Of a stretch of DNA of 8,572 nt, positions 1 to 6,740 are shown one piece after another; position 1 is the stretch's first letter, and each line of letters begins with the position of its first letter. The position numbers were made by a program, and so were the translations under genes. The notes beneath the pieces are model-generated. The model was not told where the DNA came from and made no database searches. It saw only the letters and a list, made by a program, of their open reading frames with translations. The DNA lies in the NCBI GenBank assembly GCA_007127935.1, contig SKYL01000074.1, forward strand, positions 1-8,572. The letters run 5' to 3'. This DNA is from Halorhodospira sp. GTDB taxonomy: Bacteria > Pseudomonadota > Gammaproteobacteria > Nitrococcales > Halorhodospiraceae.

Positions 1-45
1 AAAGAGGGTTACAGCGGCGAAACAGGCAGTAAAAGTGCTTTTCAT
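1..45 (-). CDS. dacA: Probable D-alanyl-D-alanine carboxypeptidase, N-terminal signal peptide fragment
   Basis: Only the first 15 codons are present before the window edge; they read MKSTFTACFAAVTLF from an ATG at 45-43. A lysine followed by a hydrophobic, Ala-rich stretch is the start of a Sec signal peptide, so an exported protein is directly supported. The identity comes from context: in many gammaproteobacteria the gene after rlpA in this cluster encodes a PBP5/6-type DD-carboxypeptidase that removes the terminal D-Ala from pentapeptides in the periplasm. No good Shine-Dalgarno precedes the ATG. It lies 71 bp downstream of rlpA on the same strand, so it may share the operon transcript. 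The catalytic SXXK, SXN and KTG motifs would lie outside the window, so the product is unproven. Confidence 0.5.
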   Translation of the reverse strand, partial: MKSTFTACFAAVTLF

Positions 46-85
46 AGTGCGTTCAACGCGGTTTTCGCGGTCTGCTTACAAGGCG

Positions 86-98
86 GTTGTGGTACAAC
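86..98. repeat. Short perfect inverted repeat in the rlpA-dacA gap
   Basis: GTTGT and ACAAC flank GGT (86-90 and 94-98). It sits in the 71-bp gap between the rlpA stop and the next start codon. There is no T-tract, so it does not look like an intrinsic terminator. It could be a small operator or mRNA hairpin, or chance. No convincing promoter was found in this gap. Confidence 0.25.
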
Positions 99-116
99 AT
101 GGTGCCGGGGAAAAGG

Positions 117-1130
117 TCACGGCGCCACAAGGAATGTGTCGATTCCTTCGGCTTCCAGCGCTTCCCCGAGGCGGTCGGCGTCGGCAACGCTCTCCAGCGG
201 GCCCAGGCGGACCCGGTAGAGGGGGCGTCCGTCCCGCTCCAAGTCGTCGATGGTAACCGGTGCGCCCAGGGACTCACGAAGATGGGACCGTAGCCGTTCA
301 GCGTTGTCGCGGCCGGAAAAGGCGCCCACCTGGAGGTAAAGGTTCACCGGGCTGATGTCCGCCGAGGCGGAGATGATCGGGTCGGCCGTACCGATCTCCA
401 CCGGTGTTTCCTCGTGCCCACCGTGGGGCTCCCGGGTGGGGGCGGCAGCGGTGGCCGCGGGCGCCGCCGCCGGCTCGGTCGGCTCCTCGCCGGCCGGGAC
501 CACTGAGGACGCGGGGGGCAGCAGAGTCGCCGGGTCGTTCGTGCGGCCGGGACGAGCGGCCATGCGCGGCGGGTCGTCCGGGGTCACCACGCGGATATGG
601 ACCGGAGCGGTACCCCGTTCATGCATGTCCAAACGAACCGCGGCGGCATATGAGAGATCGATGATCCGCTGGTCGGTATCGATGAACGGACCTCGATCAT
701 TGACCTTGACCACCACGCGGCGGTTGTTCTCCAGGTTGGTCACCTCCACCCAGGTCGGCAGTGGCAGGCTGCGGTGGGCGGCGGTCATCGCGTACATGTC
801 GTACGGTTCTCCGCTCGAAGTGCGGCGCCCGTGGAACTTCTTGCCGTACCAGGAGGCTCGGCCTCGTTGCTCGAATCCCCCCGGCACCGAGTCCATAACG
901 TAGTACGTTACGCCGAACACCTCGTAGCTGGGTGGATTGCCGTAGCGGCTGCGGGGGGCGTGCTCGGGTACGGCGTCGGGCAGGCTGGCCAGGGCCGCCG
1001 GCGGGCGTGCGGGGCCGCTATCGCCGATCACACGGGAAGGGGGGGGGGTTCCCGGGCTGCCGGCGCAGGCGGCCAAGCCGAGGGCCGCCAAAAAGCACAA
1101 GCCGGCGATGGCCGGATGGGGACGGGTCAT
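117..1130 (-). CDS. rlpA: RlpA, septal-ring lytic transglycosylase lipoprotein (DPBB + SPOR domains)
   Basis: A 337-residue outer-membrane lipoprotein that, by family knowledge from Pseudomonas aeruginosa RlpA, cleaves glycan strands lacking stem peptides and helps daughter cells separate. The signal peptide ends in lipobox LAAC with Cys22; Ala at +2 predicts outer-membrane sorting. The double-psi beta-barrel domain spans about residues 86-183 and includes GRASWYGKKFHGRRTSSGE. E108, D111, H119 and D145 have exactly the spacing of P. aeruginosa E120, D123, H131 and D157, so the enzyme is probably active. An Ala/Pro-rich linker (about 188-260) leads to a C-terminal SPOR domain (about 262-337, LYLQVGAFSGRDNAERL) that binds denuded septal glycan. 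The start at 1130 puts the lipobox at the right distance, makes a 4-bp ATGA overlap with the mltB stop and has GGAGG at 1145-1141. A longer reading from 1238 adds a non-secretory leader and is rejected. A C10 run lies in codons 28-31. Confidence 0.95.
   Translation of the reverse strand: MTRPHPAIAGLCFLAALGLAACAGSPGTPPPSRVIGDSGPARPPAALASLPDAVPEHAPRSRYGNPPSYEVFGVTYYVMDSVPGGFEQRGRASWYGKKFHGRRTSSGEPYDMYAMTAAHRSLPLPTWVEVTNLENNRRVVVKVNDRGPFIDTDQRIIDLSYAAAVRLDMHERGTAPVHIRVVTPDDPPRMAARPGRTNDPATLLPPASSVVPAGEEPTEPAAAPAATAAAPTREPHGGHEETPVEIGTADPIISASADISPVNLYLQVGAFSGRDNAERLRSHLRESLGAPVTIDDLERDGRPLYRVRLGPLESVADADRLGEALEAEGIDTFLVAP
1039..1048. repeat. G10/C10 homopolymer tract inside rlpA
   Basis: Ten consecutive G on the plus strand are ten C in the rlpA coding sense, covering codons 28-31 (Thr-Pro-Pro-Pro) six residues after the lipobox cysteine. 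Any single-base gain or loss would frameshift the DPBB and SPOR domains. It is the longest homopolymer I noticed in the window. It may be a slippage site in vivo or simply a position prone to sequencing error. Confidence 0.9.
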
Positions 1131-2137
1131 TGCCGCCGCGCCTCCATGATCTCTCCCGCCAACTGGTGGACCGCCATGGCGTAGAGGGCGCTGTGGTTGT
1201 AACGGGTTACGGCGTAGAAATTCCGATGGGTGATCCAATGCTCCACTCCCTCTTCCCCTTCCAGTGCAATGAGTGCCAGCCGGGTTTCGGGGGCGATCCC
1301 CGGCGGTACGGCGACCCCGGCTTCACGTAGGGACGCCGCGGTATGGGTGACGCGTACGGGCCGGTTCAGCGGAGCGGCGAGTTCCCGCCAACCGGCTCCG
1401 GTCACGGTGACCCGGGCGGCCAACGGTTCTCCCCGGCGCCAACCGTGGACGGCTAGGTAGTTGGCCACGCTGGCCAGCGCGTCCCCGGGGTCGTTGAACA
1501 GGTCCCGCCGGCCGTTCCCGCTATGGTCCACCGCATAGGCGCGGTAGCTAGAGGCGATGAACTGCGGCTTGCCCATGGCGCCGGCGTAGGAGCCGGTGGG
1601 CTCGGTAGGGTCGAAACCTTCCTCGCGGGCCAACAGCAGGTACGCCTCCAGTTCACTGCGGAAGAAACCGGCCCGCCGGGGAAAGTCGAAGGCCAGCGTA
1701 GCCAGGGCATCGATGACCCGGTGCTGGCCGCGGTGCATCCCGTACCGGCTCTCCACGCCGAGAATGGCGACGATGATCTCCGGGTCGACGCCGTAGCGGT
1801 CGGCTACCTCTCCCAGGAGCGCCTCATTCCGGGACCAGAACTCGACGCCCTGCTCGACCCGCTCCGGGGTGAGAAAGATCGGTCGGTACCGTTGCCAAGT
1901 CAGGCGCTCGGCCGGCCGGGTGGCGCGCTCGATCACCTCCGGGACATGCCGGGCGTCGGCAAGGATCGCGCGCACCTCCTCTTCCGGAATCTCGTGCCGG
2001 ATGGAGATCTCCGCCGCGAAGGCGCGGACCTCCGGCCGCTCGATCATCGAGGCGTGGACCGATGTGACGGTCCCCAAAACGGTCCCCAATGCCGCGGTCA
2101 GGGTGAGGCGGTACACAAGGTTGGGCAGTGCGTTCAT
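1127..2137 (-). CDS. mltB: MltB/SltB-type lytic murein transglycosylase (GH103)
   Basis: A 336-residue periplasmic lytic transglycosylase that cuts the MurNAc-GlcNAc bond with formation of 1,6-anhydroMurNAc. The SLT_2/GH103 signature is clear: ILGVESRYG holds the catalytic acid E129, followed by GAMGKPQFIASSYRAYAVD (186-204). The segment from D204 (DHSGNGRRDLF) resembles the EF-hand-like Ca-binding loop known in E. coli Slt35/MltB. The N-terminus is a Sec signal peptide ending VHA-S near residue 29 with no lipobox cysteine, so it is probably soluble, like Pseudomonas SltB1, which sits in the same place between rodA and rlpA. The ATG at 2137 is 4 bp after the rodA stop and has no visible Shine-Dalgarno, so translation probably depends on coupling. 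The stop overlaps the rlpA start by 4 bp. The family is secure; the name mltB versus sltB is a convention. Confidence 0.94.
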   Translation of the reverse strand: MNALPNLVYRLTLTAALGTVLGTVTSVHASMIERPEVRAFAAEISIRHEIPEEEVRAILADARHVPEVIERATRPAERLTWQRYRPIFLTPERVEQGVEFWSRNEALLGEVADRYGVDPEIIVAILGVESRYGMHRGQHRVIDALATLAFDFPRRAGFFRSELEAYLLLAREEGFDPTEPTGSYAGAMGKPQFIASSYRAYAVDHSGNGRRDLFNDPGDALASVANYLAVHGWRRGEPLAARVTVTGAGWRELAAPLNRPVRVTHTAASLREAGVAVPPGIAPETRLALIALEGEEGVEHWITHRNFYAVTRYNHSALYAMAVHQLAGEIMEARRQ

Positions 2138-2141
2138 TGGG

Positions 2142-3275
2142 TTACGATGACCATGTGCGGCGGTGCGTATGGATGGCCATGAGAATACCGAATGCCGCCA
2201 TGATGGTCACTAAGGACGACCCGCCGAAGCTGATCAGCGGCAGCGGTAGGCCCACCACCGGCAGCAGTCCGGAAACCATGCCGGCGTTGACCAGGGCGTA
2301 GACGAAGAAGGTCAAGGAGAGGCTTCCGGCCAACAGGCGGCAGAAATTGTCTTGTGCATTTGCTGCGATGTAGAGTCCGCGCCCGACGACGAAGAGGTAG
2401 ACGGCCATCAACTGGGCTACGCCCACCAGGCCGAACTCTTCGGCCACAACCGCGAGGACGAAATCGGTGTGGCGTTCGGGGATGAACTCCAGGTGGGCCT
2501 GGGTGCCGTTGAGCCACCCTTTGCCGAAAAGCCCCCCGGAACCGATGGCGATCTTCGACTGAATAATGTGGTACCCCGCCCCTAGCGGATCACTCTCCGG
2601 GTTCAGGAAGGTCAGGACCCGCGTCTTCTGGTACGAGTGCATGACGAAGAACCACAGCAGTGGGGCGGCGGCGAAGGCGGCGCCGATGCCGCTTACGATC
2701 CAGCGCCAGCGCAGTCCGGAGAGGTAGACGACAAAGATCCCGGAGGCGGCTACCAGGAGGGCGGTGCCGAGATCGGGCTGTAAGGCAATCAGGGCGGTGG
2801 GGATCAGGATCACCCCCAGCGCAATGACAATCCGTGTCCAACGGGGCGGCAGCTCACTGTCGGCAAAGAGCCATGCCACCATCACCGGCAAGGCGATCTT
2901 CATCAACTCCGCCGGTTGGAAGCGGACCACCCCCAAATCGATCCAGCGTTGCGCGCCCTGCCCGATCACGCCTCTGGCCATCACCACCACCAACAGGATC
3001 ATGCCGCCGGCAAAGATCCAGGGGGCCATGCGGCGCAAGGTGGCGGGCGGCAGCTGCGCCAGGGCGAAGAGGGCGACGAAGGCGACGGAGAGGCGAACCG
3101 CCTGTTTCTGGACCTGGGCAATGTCTTCACCAAAGGCGCTGTAGAGGACCGCCATACCGAAGATGGAGAGCGCCAGCAGCGCGGTCAACAGGGTCCCGTC
3201 CAGGTGGAGGCGGTCCTGGAGAAAGGAGAGCCGGTGGAGTTCCGTCCCCCGGTACTCGGCGGCCCCGAGGCTCAC
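2142..3275 (-). CDS. rodA: RodA, SEDS-family peptidoglycan glycosyltransferase
   Basis: A 377-residue polytopic inner-membrane protein, close in length to E. coli RodA (370). It polymerises lipid II into glycan strands for lateral-wall growth, paired with PBP2. About ten hydrophobic segments are visible. SEDS signatures appear in order: GAQRWIDLGVVRFQPAELMK (107-126), QPDLGTALL (166-174), KTRVLTFLNPESDPLGAGYH (217-236), HLEFIPERHTDF (261-272) and PLPLISFGGSSL near the C-terminus. D271 matches the catalytic loop aspartate known as D262 in E. coli. The start is GTG at 3275-3273, overlapping the mrdA stop as GTGA; AGGGG at 3287-3283 lies 7 nt upstream, and the resulting N-terminus aligns with E. 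coli RodA. No suitable ATG lies nearby. Four bases separate its TAA from mltB. Confidence 0.97.
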   Translation of the reverse strand: MSLGAAEYRGTELHRLSFLQDRLHLDGTLLTALLALSIFGMAVLYSAFGEDIAQVQKQAVRLSVAFVALFALAQLPPATLRRMAPWIFAGGMILLVVVMARGVIGQGAQRWIDLGVVRFQPAELMKIALPVMVAWLFADSELPPRWTRIVIALGVILIPTALIALQPDLGTALLVAASGIFVVYLSGLRWRWIVSGIGAAFAAAPLLWFFVMHSYQKTRVLTFLNPESDPLGAGYHIIQSKIAIGSGGLFGKGWLNGTQAHLEFIPERHTDFVLAVVAEEFGLVGVAQLMAVYLFVVGRGLYIAANAQDNFCRLLAGSLSLTFFVYALVNAGMVSGLLPVVGLPLPLISFGGSSLVTIMAAFGILMAIHTHRRTWSS

Positions 3276-5212
3276 GGCAGCACCCCTATTGGTGTTTCGA
3301 TGATCTCTTCCGCCCGGCGGGTATCGATGCGTCCCGCCTCCAGGGTCATCAGGTAGCTGGTGTCGTCCCGTAGCCAGGCGTCGGTAATGGCGCGGGCCAC
3401 CGGAGCCGCCGCGGCGCCGCCGCTGCCCCCGTGCTCGATGACTACCGCCACGGCGATCTCCGGTGCATCGGCCGGGGCGAAGGCAATGAAAATGGCATGG
3501 TCGCGCAGGTGTTCGGGGCGCTCATCGTGTTCGTAATCCCGCTCTTCCCCCAGGGTGGTCAATTGGGCGGTGCCGGTCTTGCCCACTAGATCGTATCGCA
3601 GGCCGTGGGAGATGATGCGGGCGGTCCCGCGGGGGTGGCGCACCGAGTCGCGCATCGCCTTGATCGTCGACTCCCAATGCTCCGGATCCTCCAGTTCGAT
3701 ACGTGGGTGGGGGCTGGTGTTCCCCAGGAATCGTTCCTCGCCGGTACTTCCGTCCTGCACCGCTCGTACCAGTTGAGGTTGTACTCGTTCGCCCCGAGTG
3801 GCGAAAACGGAAGTGGCGGTCACCAGTTGTAGCGGAGTGGTAACGAAGTAGCCCAGCCCGATGGCGGTGATGACAGTCTCGCCGTGGAACCATCCCTCGC
3901 CCAGGTTGGTTCGCTTCCACTTGCGGGAAGGGAGGACGCCGGCGCGCTCGCCGACCAGGTCGATGCCGGTGGTCTCACCGAAACCGAACGGCCGAAGGAA
4001 CTCTCCCATGGCGTCAATGCCTAGCTCGAAGCCAATCTCGTAGAAGTAGACATTGCTGGATTGTGCCACCGCGGCGGCGAGATCCACGTTGCCGTGGCCG
4101 CCGGGCCGCCAGCACCGGTAAGGGCGCTCGATGCCGTCGAGGAAGTACTCACCGGTGCAACGGATGGTCTCGTCGGCGGTGATGATGCCCCGGTCGAGGG
4201 CGGCCAGGCCGATAAACGGCTTAATGGTGGAGGCCGGTGGATAGCGCCCCCGCACCGCGCGGTTGAACAGCGGTTGCCAGGCACCCCGCTCCAGTTCCTG
4301 AAACTGGGCGCGGCTCATGCCGTCGACGAAGATGTTGGGGTCGTAGTTGGGGGTGCTGGCCATGGCCAGGATTTCACCGTTGCGGGGGTCCATGGCGATG
4401 GCCGCCCCCCGGCGGTCGCCCAGGGCGCGTTCCGCCACCTCTTGCAGGCGGCTGTCGATGGTCAGAACCAGGTCGTCTCCCGGCCTTGGTGGTTGCCGCT
4501 CCAGGGTTCGGATCACGCGGCCCAGGGCATTGGTCTCCACGCGCTCATAGCCGACGTCGCCGTGGAGAATATCCTCGTAGGCCAGTTCGACCCCCCCCTT
4601 GCCGATATGGCTGGTGCCGCGGTAACGGGAGGTCTCGATGCGCCGCAACTCGTTGGGGCTGATCCGTCCCACGTAACCGACCGCATGGGAGGCGTGTTCG
4701 TGCAGCGGATAATGGCGGACCAACTGCGCCCGCACTTCCATGCCGGGGAAACGGTGTCGGTGGGCCGCCAGCCGCGCCACCTCTTCTTCATCAAGGCGGG
4801 TGCGGAGCGGGATCTCCTCGAAGTGCCGCTTACGCCGGAGCAGATCCTCGAACCGCTCCCGCTTGGCATCCGGGAGGTCGATGATCTTGGCGATCTCCGT
4901 GAGGGCGGATGTGATGTCGGGCACCCGTTCCGGGGTGACCACCAAGCGGTGGGAGGGTCGGTTCTCGGCCAGTACGATGCCGTTGCGGTCGTAGATGATG
5001 CCCCGAGTGGGCGGTACCGGAACCACCTTGACGCGATTCTCCTGGGATAGGGTCACGTAGTGGTGGTGGTCCACGACCTGTAATCGGACCAACTGGGTCA
5101 TCAGAACCACCACCGAGATCACACAGAGTGCCGCGGCGATGAAGATCCGCCTGGTTACCAGCCGGGCATCGTGCCGGCGGTCTCTGATCGGGGTCGGTTC
5201 CTTCAGTGGCAT
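3272..5212 (-). CDS. mrdA: Penicillin-binding protein 2, elongasome DD-transpeptidase
   Basis: A 646-residue class B PBP, typical family length, that cross-links glycan made by RodA. One membrane anchor lies at about 23-46, followed by the pedestal/dimerisation region (PPTRGIIYDRNG at 68-78). The transpeptidase domain carries all three active-site motifs: S328-T-I-K331 (nucleophile S328), S385-S-N387 and K545-T-G547. Residues C352, C367 and H373 align by spacing with the zinc ligands described in Acinetobacter baumannii PBP2, but the fourth position is S386 rather than Cys. The ATG at 5212 is 4 bp after the mreD TAG and lacks a clear Shine-Dalgarno, suggesting coupling to mreD. The stop overlaps the rodA GTG by 4 bp. 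No truncation or frameshift is seen. Sensitivity to mecillinam-type beta-lactams would be expected from the family but is not shown here. Confidence 0.97.
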   Translation of the reverse strand: MPLKEPTPIRDRRHDARLVTRRIFIAAALCVISVVVLMTQLVRLQVVDHHHYVTLSQENRVKVVPVPPTRGIIYDRNGIVLAENRPSHRLVVTPERVPDITSALTEIAKIIDLPDAKRERFEDLLRRKRHFEEIPLRTRLDEEEVARLAAHRHRFPGMEVRAQLVRHYPLHEHASHAVGYVGRISPNELRRIETSRYRGTSHIGKGGVELAYEDILHGDVGYERVETNALGRVIRTLERQPPRPGDDLVLTIDSRLQEVAERALGDRRGAAIAMDPRNGEILAMASTPNYDPNIFVDGMSRAQFQELERGAWQPLFNRAVRGRYPPASTIKPFIGLAALDRGIITADETIRCTGEYFLDGIERPYRCWRPGGHGNVDLAAAVAQSSNVYFYEIGFELGIDAMGEFLRPFGFGETTGIDLVGERAGVLPSRKWKRTNLGEGWFHGETVITAIGLGYFVTTPLQLVTATSVFATRGERVQPQLVRAVQDGSTGEERFLGNTSPHPRIELEDPEHWESTIKAMRDSVRHPRGTARIISHGLRYDLVGKTGTAQLTTLGEERDYEHDERPEHLRDHAIFIAFAPADAPEIAVAVVIEHGGSGGAAAAPVARAITDAWLRDDTSYLMTLEAGRIDTRRAEEIIETPIGVLP

Positions 5213-5216
5213 TGAT

Positions 5217-5705
5217 CTACTGAACGTTGAAGCGGCGCCTCACCGAGCGCATGGTGTGAAAGATCATCGGCCAAAGCGCCGCCCCGATCACCAGGGCCAC
5301 TGCGGCCTCCCACCCCGGGGCGGGGCGGCCGATGAGTCCGTTGACCCAAAGCACGACCATTTGACTGATCATCAAAAGGCCGAGGACCACCAGGGATTGT
5401 TGCCAGACCGGCACCGGGCGGATCTGCTTGTGAAAGCGCAACACCAAGTAGCAGATGAGCGCGAAGGCCAAGGCGTGCTGTCCCAACAGGGTTCCCAGCA
5501 ATGCGTCCTGGAAGAAGCCGGCCACCCAGGCGACACCGACGCCGACCCGTTCCGGTAGCGCGAGTACCCAGTACAGTAATACCAGCGCGGTCCACTCGGG
5601 GCGTACCGCCTGGGCCCAGAATGGGAGTGGCACCACCGTCAAAAGCAGTGCGACCAGCAGGCTGATCAGGATGATCGATCCACCCTGGGAGGGTTGTTCG
5701 TTCAT
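5217..5705 (-). CDS. mreD: MreD, inner-membrane rod-shape determining protein
   Basis: A 162-residue very hydrophobic protein with five to six likely membrane segments, the usual size for gammaproteobacterial MreD. It is part of the MreBCD core of the elongasome and is thought to balance MreC activation of PBP2-RodA. Family-like sequence includes RPEWTALVLLYWVLALP (35-51) and GFFQDALLGTLLGQHAL (63-79), with a basic C-terminal tail (RSVRRRFNVQ). The ATG at 5705 overlaps the mreC stop as ATGA, and GGAG at 5714-5711 is a good ribosome site 5 nt upstream. TAG lies 4 bp before mrdA. MreD is poorly conserved in sequence, so the call relies partly on its place between mreC and mrdA. Confidence 0.94.
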   Translation of the reverse strand: MNEQPSQGGSIILISLLVALLLTVVPLPFWAQAVRPEWTALVLLYWVLALPERVGVGVAWVAGFFQDALLGTLLGQHALAFALICYLVLRFHKQIRPVPVWQQSLVVLGLLMISQMVVLWVNGLIGRPAPGWEAAVALVIGAALWPMIFHTMRSVRRRFNVQ

Positions 5706-6583
5706 GGCGTCTCCGTTCCTTGGGCCTGTGCCCCCGCCTCCACCGACGGCGATTCGGGTGCGGGATCGTGAGACAGGACCAACATCACCTTCCGGCTGCG
5801 GTCCAAGGCGGCCACCGGTCGCACATAGACCCGGGCAAACGGCTCTCCCGGCTCGATCTCCACGGTGATGACCTCCGCCACCGGATAGCCGCGGGGGAAG
5901 ACGCCGCCGAGCCCGGATGCGGTGAGCAGGTCACCGGTGCGGATGTCAGCATTATTGGGCACATTGGCCAGTTCCAGTTGGTGCAGGTTGCCGGACCCCA
6001 ACGCAATGGCGCGAATCCCGTTTCGGTTTACCTCCACAGGGATGGCGTGGCTGGGGTCGGAGATCAACCGCACCATGGCCGAATAGGGGCCGACTCGGTC
6101 CACCTGTCCCATGACCCCATGGGAATCCAGTATCGGTTGCCCCGGAAAGACACCGGAGGAGGCACCCCGGTTGATCAGGACCAGGTGGGTGGACGGGTCG
6201 AGATTGGTGCGCATCAACTGGGCCACGGCGACATCGTGCTCTACCCGGTGTGAGGAGCCGAGAAGATTGCGCAGTCGCTCATTCTCCCTCTGCAACGAGG
6301 CCATGCGTTGCAGTTGTCCCTGGTACTGCAATTGTTGGGTGCGGAGAGACCGGTTCTCCTCGATGAGCCGCTGTCGGGTGGCGAGACGCTCGGAGATCCG
6401 CTCCACGACGTTAAAGGGTACATCCACGAGAAACTGGATGGGGTAGACCACCCCGGCCACCGCCTCACGGACCGGCTCCGCCAAGTGCTCCCGTTGATCC
6501 AGTGTCATCAGCAGAATAGATGCCGTGGCCAGCAGTACCAGCCGTACGGTTGCCGATGGACCTTGTAGAAACAGCGGCTTGAT
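5702..6583 (-). CDS. mreC: MreC, cell shape-determining periplasmic scaffold (apparent ATC start)
   Basis: A bitopic inner-membrane protein whose periplasmic part binds and activates PBP2-RodA. From an ATC at 6583-6581 the product is 293 residues: a short cytoplasmic N-terminus beginning I/M-KPLFLQGPS, one membrane helix (about 12-27, VRLVLLATASILLM), a coiled coil (about 58-110, rich in Arg, Gln, Glu and Leu) and the two-part beta domain (about 115-272; GVFPGQPILDSHGVMGQV at 144-161, DPSHAIPVEV at 176-185, SGLGGVFPRGYPVAEV at 223-238). The N-terminus aligns with E. coli MreC MKPIFSRGPS, so homology points to the ATC codon. GAGG at 6597-6594 lies 10 nt upstream. The first in-frame ATG (6508) falls inside the membrane helix and would destroy the anchor; no GTG or TTG occurs between the upstream in-frame TGA (6598-6596) and 6583. 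A CTG at 6574 is a weaker alternative. Product certain, start less so. Confidence 0.93.
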   Translation of the reverse strand: MKPLFLQGPSATVRLVLLATASILLMTLDQREHLAEPVREAVAGVVYPIQFLVDVPFNVVERISERLATRQRLIEENRSLRTQQLQYQGQLQRMASLQRENERLRNLLGSSHRVEHDVAVAQLMRTNLDPSTHLVLINRGASSGVFPGQPILDSHGVMGQVDRVGPYSAMVRLISDPSHAIPVEVNRNGIRAIALGSGNLHQLELANVPNNADIRTGDLLTASGLGGVFPRGYPVAEVITVEIEPGEPFARVYVRPVAALDRSRKVMLVLSHDPAPESPSVEAGAQAQGTETP

Positions 6584-6597
6584 GGCCCGTTCGCCTC
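6584..6597 (-). promoter_or_regulatory. Ribosome binding site that decides the mreC start
   Basis: GAGG at 6597-6594 is followed by a 10-nt spacer to the ATC at 6583. The rlpA and gatC sites in this window also use 10-nt spacers. It overlaps an in-frame TGA (6598-6596), so mreC cannot begin further upstream. The same site is 19 nt from the CTG alternative at 6574, which is too far to be favoured. Confidence 0.5.
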
Positions 6598-6676
6598 AAT
6601 GACAGTGCACAGGAGGGCTAAGTCTACCGCAGCGCAGTAAGTATAAAACCCACAATAAAGTGGTGTTGCCTACCAT
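6596..6676 (-). other. Possible 26-codon leader ORF upstream of mreC
   Basis: An ATG at 6676-6674 opens a 26-codon reading frame (starting MVGNTTLLWVLYLL) that ends at TGA 6598-6596. It is in the same frame as mreC, and its stop lies 12 nt before the ATC start. AGGG sits 7 nt upstream of the ATG. Against it: the codons are AT-rich (several TTA) unlike the neighbours, and the candidate mreC promoter lies inside it, so only read-through mRNA from mreB would carry it. Probably non-coding, but it could feed ribosomes to a weak start. Confidence 0.15.
6640..6669 (-). promoter_or_regulatory. Candidate sigma70-like promoter for mreC and downstream genes
   Basis: In the minus sense, TATACT (6645-6640) matches the -10 consensus at five of six positions. 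GCAACA (6669-6664) is a weak -35 (three of six) with an 18-nt spacer. The segment is the most AT-rich part of the mreB-mreC gap and lies just downstream of the mreB terminator, where a second promoter would be needed. An inverted repeat CCAC-N6-GTGG lies in the spacer and might bind a regulator. Confidence 0.4.
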
Positions 6677-6697
6677 GGCGAAGCCCTGGGGGCCAAC

Positions 6698-6729
6698 GAA
6701 AAGGGGTGCATCCGCCGGGACGCACCCCT
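6698..6729 (-). terminator. Rho-independent terminator after mreB
   Basis: Read on the minus strand, AGGGGTGCGTCC and GGATGCACCCCT form a 12-bp stem (6729-6718 with 6713-6702) containing one G-U pair, closed by a CGGC tetraloop, and followed by TTTTCG. Length, GC content and T-tract make it a convincing intrinsic terminator 31 bp beyond the mreB stop. It should release most mreB mRNA before mreC. The A-run on the other flank is downstream-of-gene only, so there is no reason to call it bidirectional. Confidence 0.85.
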
Positions 6730-6740
6730 GTAGTCCGCCA

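Noticed and set aside
1131..1238. Longer rlpA start at 1238
   Set aside because: It would place 36 Arg/Pro/Gly-rich residues before the signal peptide, preventing lipoprotein export. The 1130 ATG has a Shine-Dalgarno and an ATGA overlap.
4061..5050. A 329-codon plus-strand open frame antisense to mrdA
   Set aside because: It is a shadow of high-GC coding sequence. The minus-strand PBP2 frame has every family motif over this span, and the antisense translation shows no recognisable domain or ribosome site.
5702..6508. mreC starting at the first ATG (6508)
   Set aside because: The Met lies in the middle of the single membrane helix; starting there removes the conserved N-terminal segment and most of the anchor.
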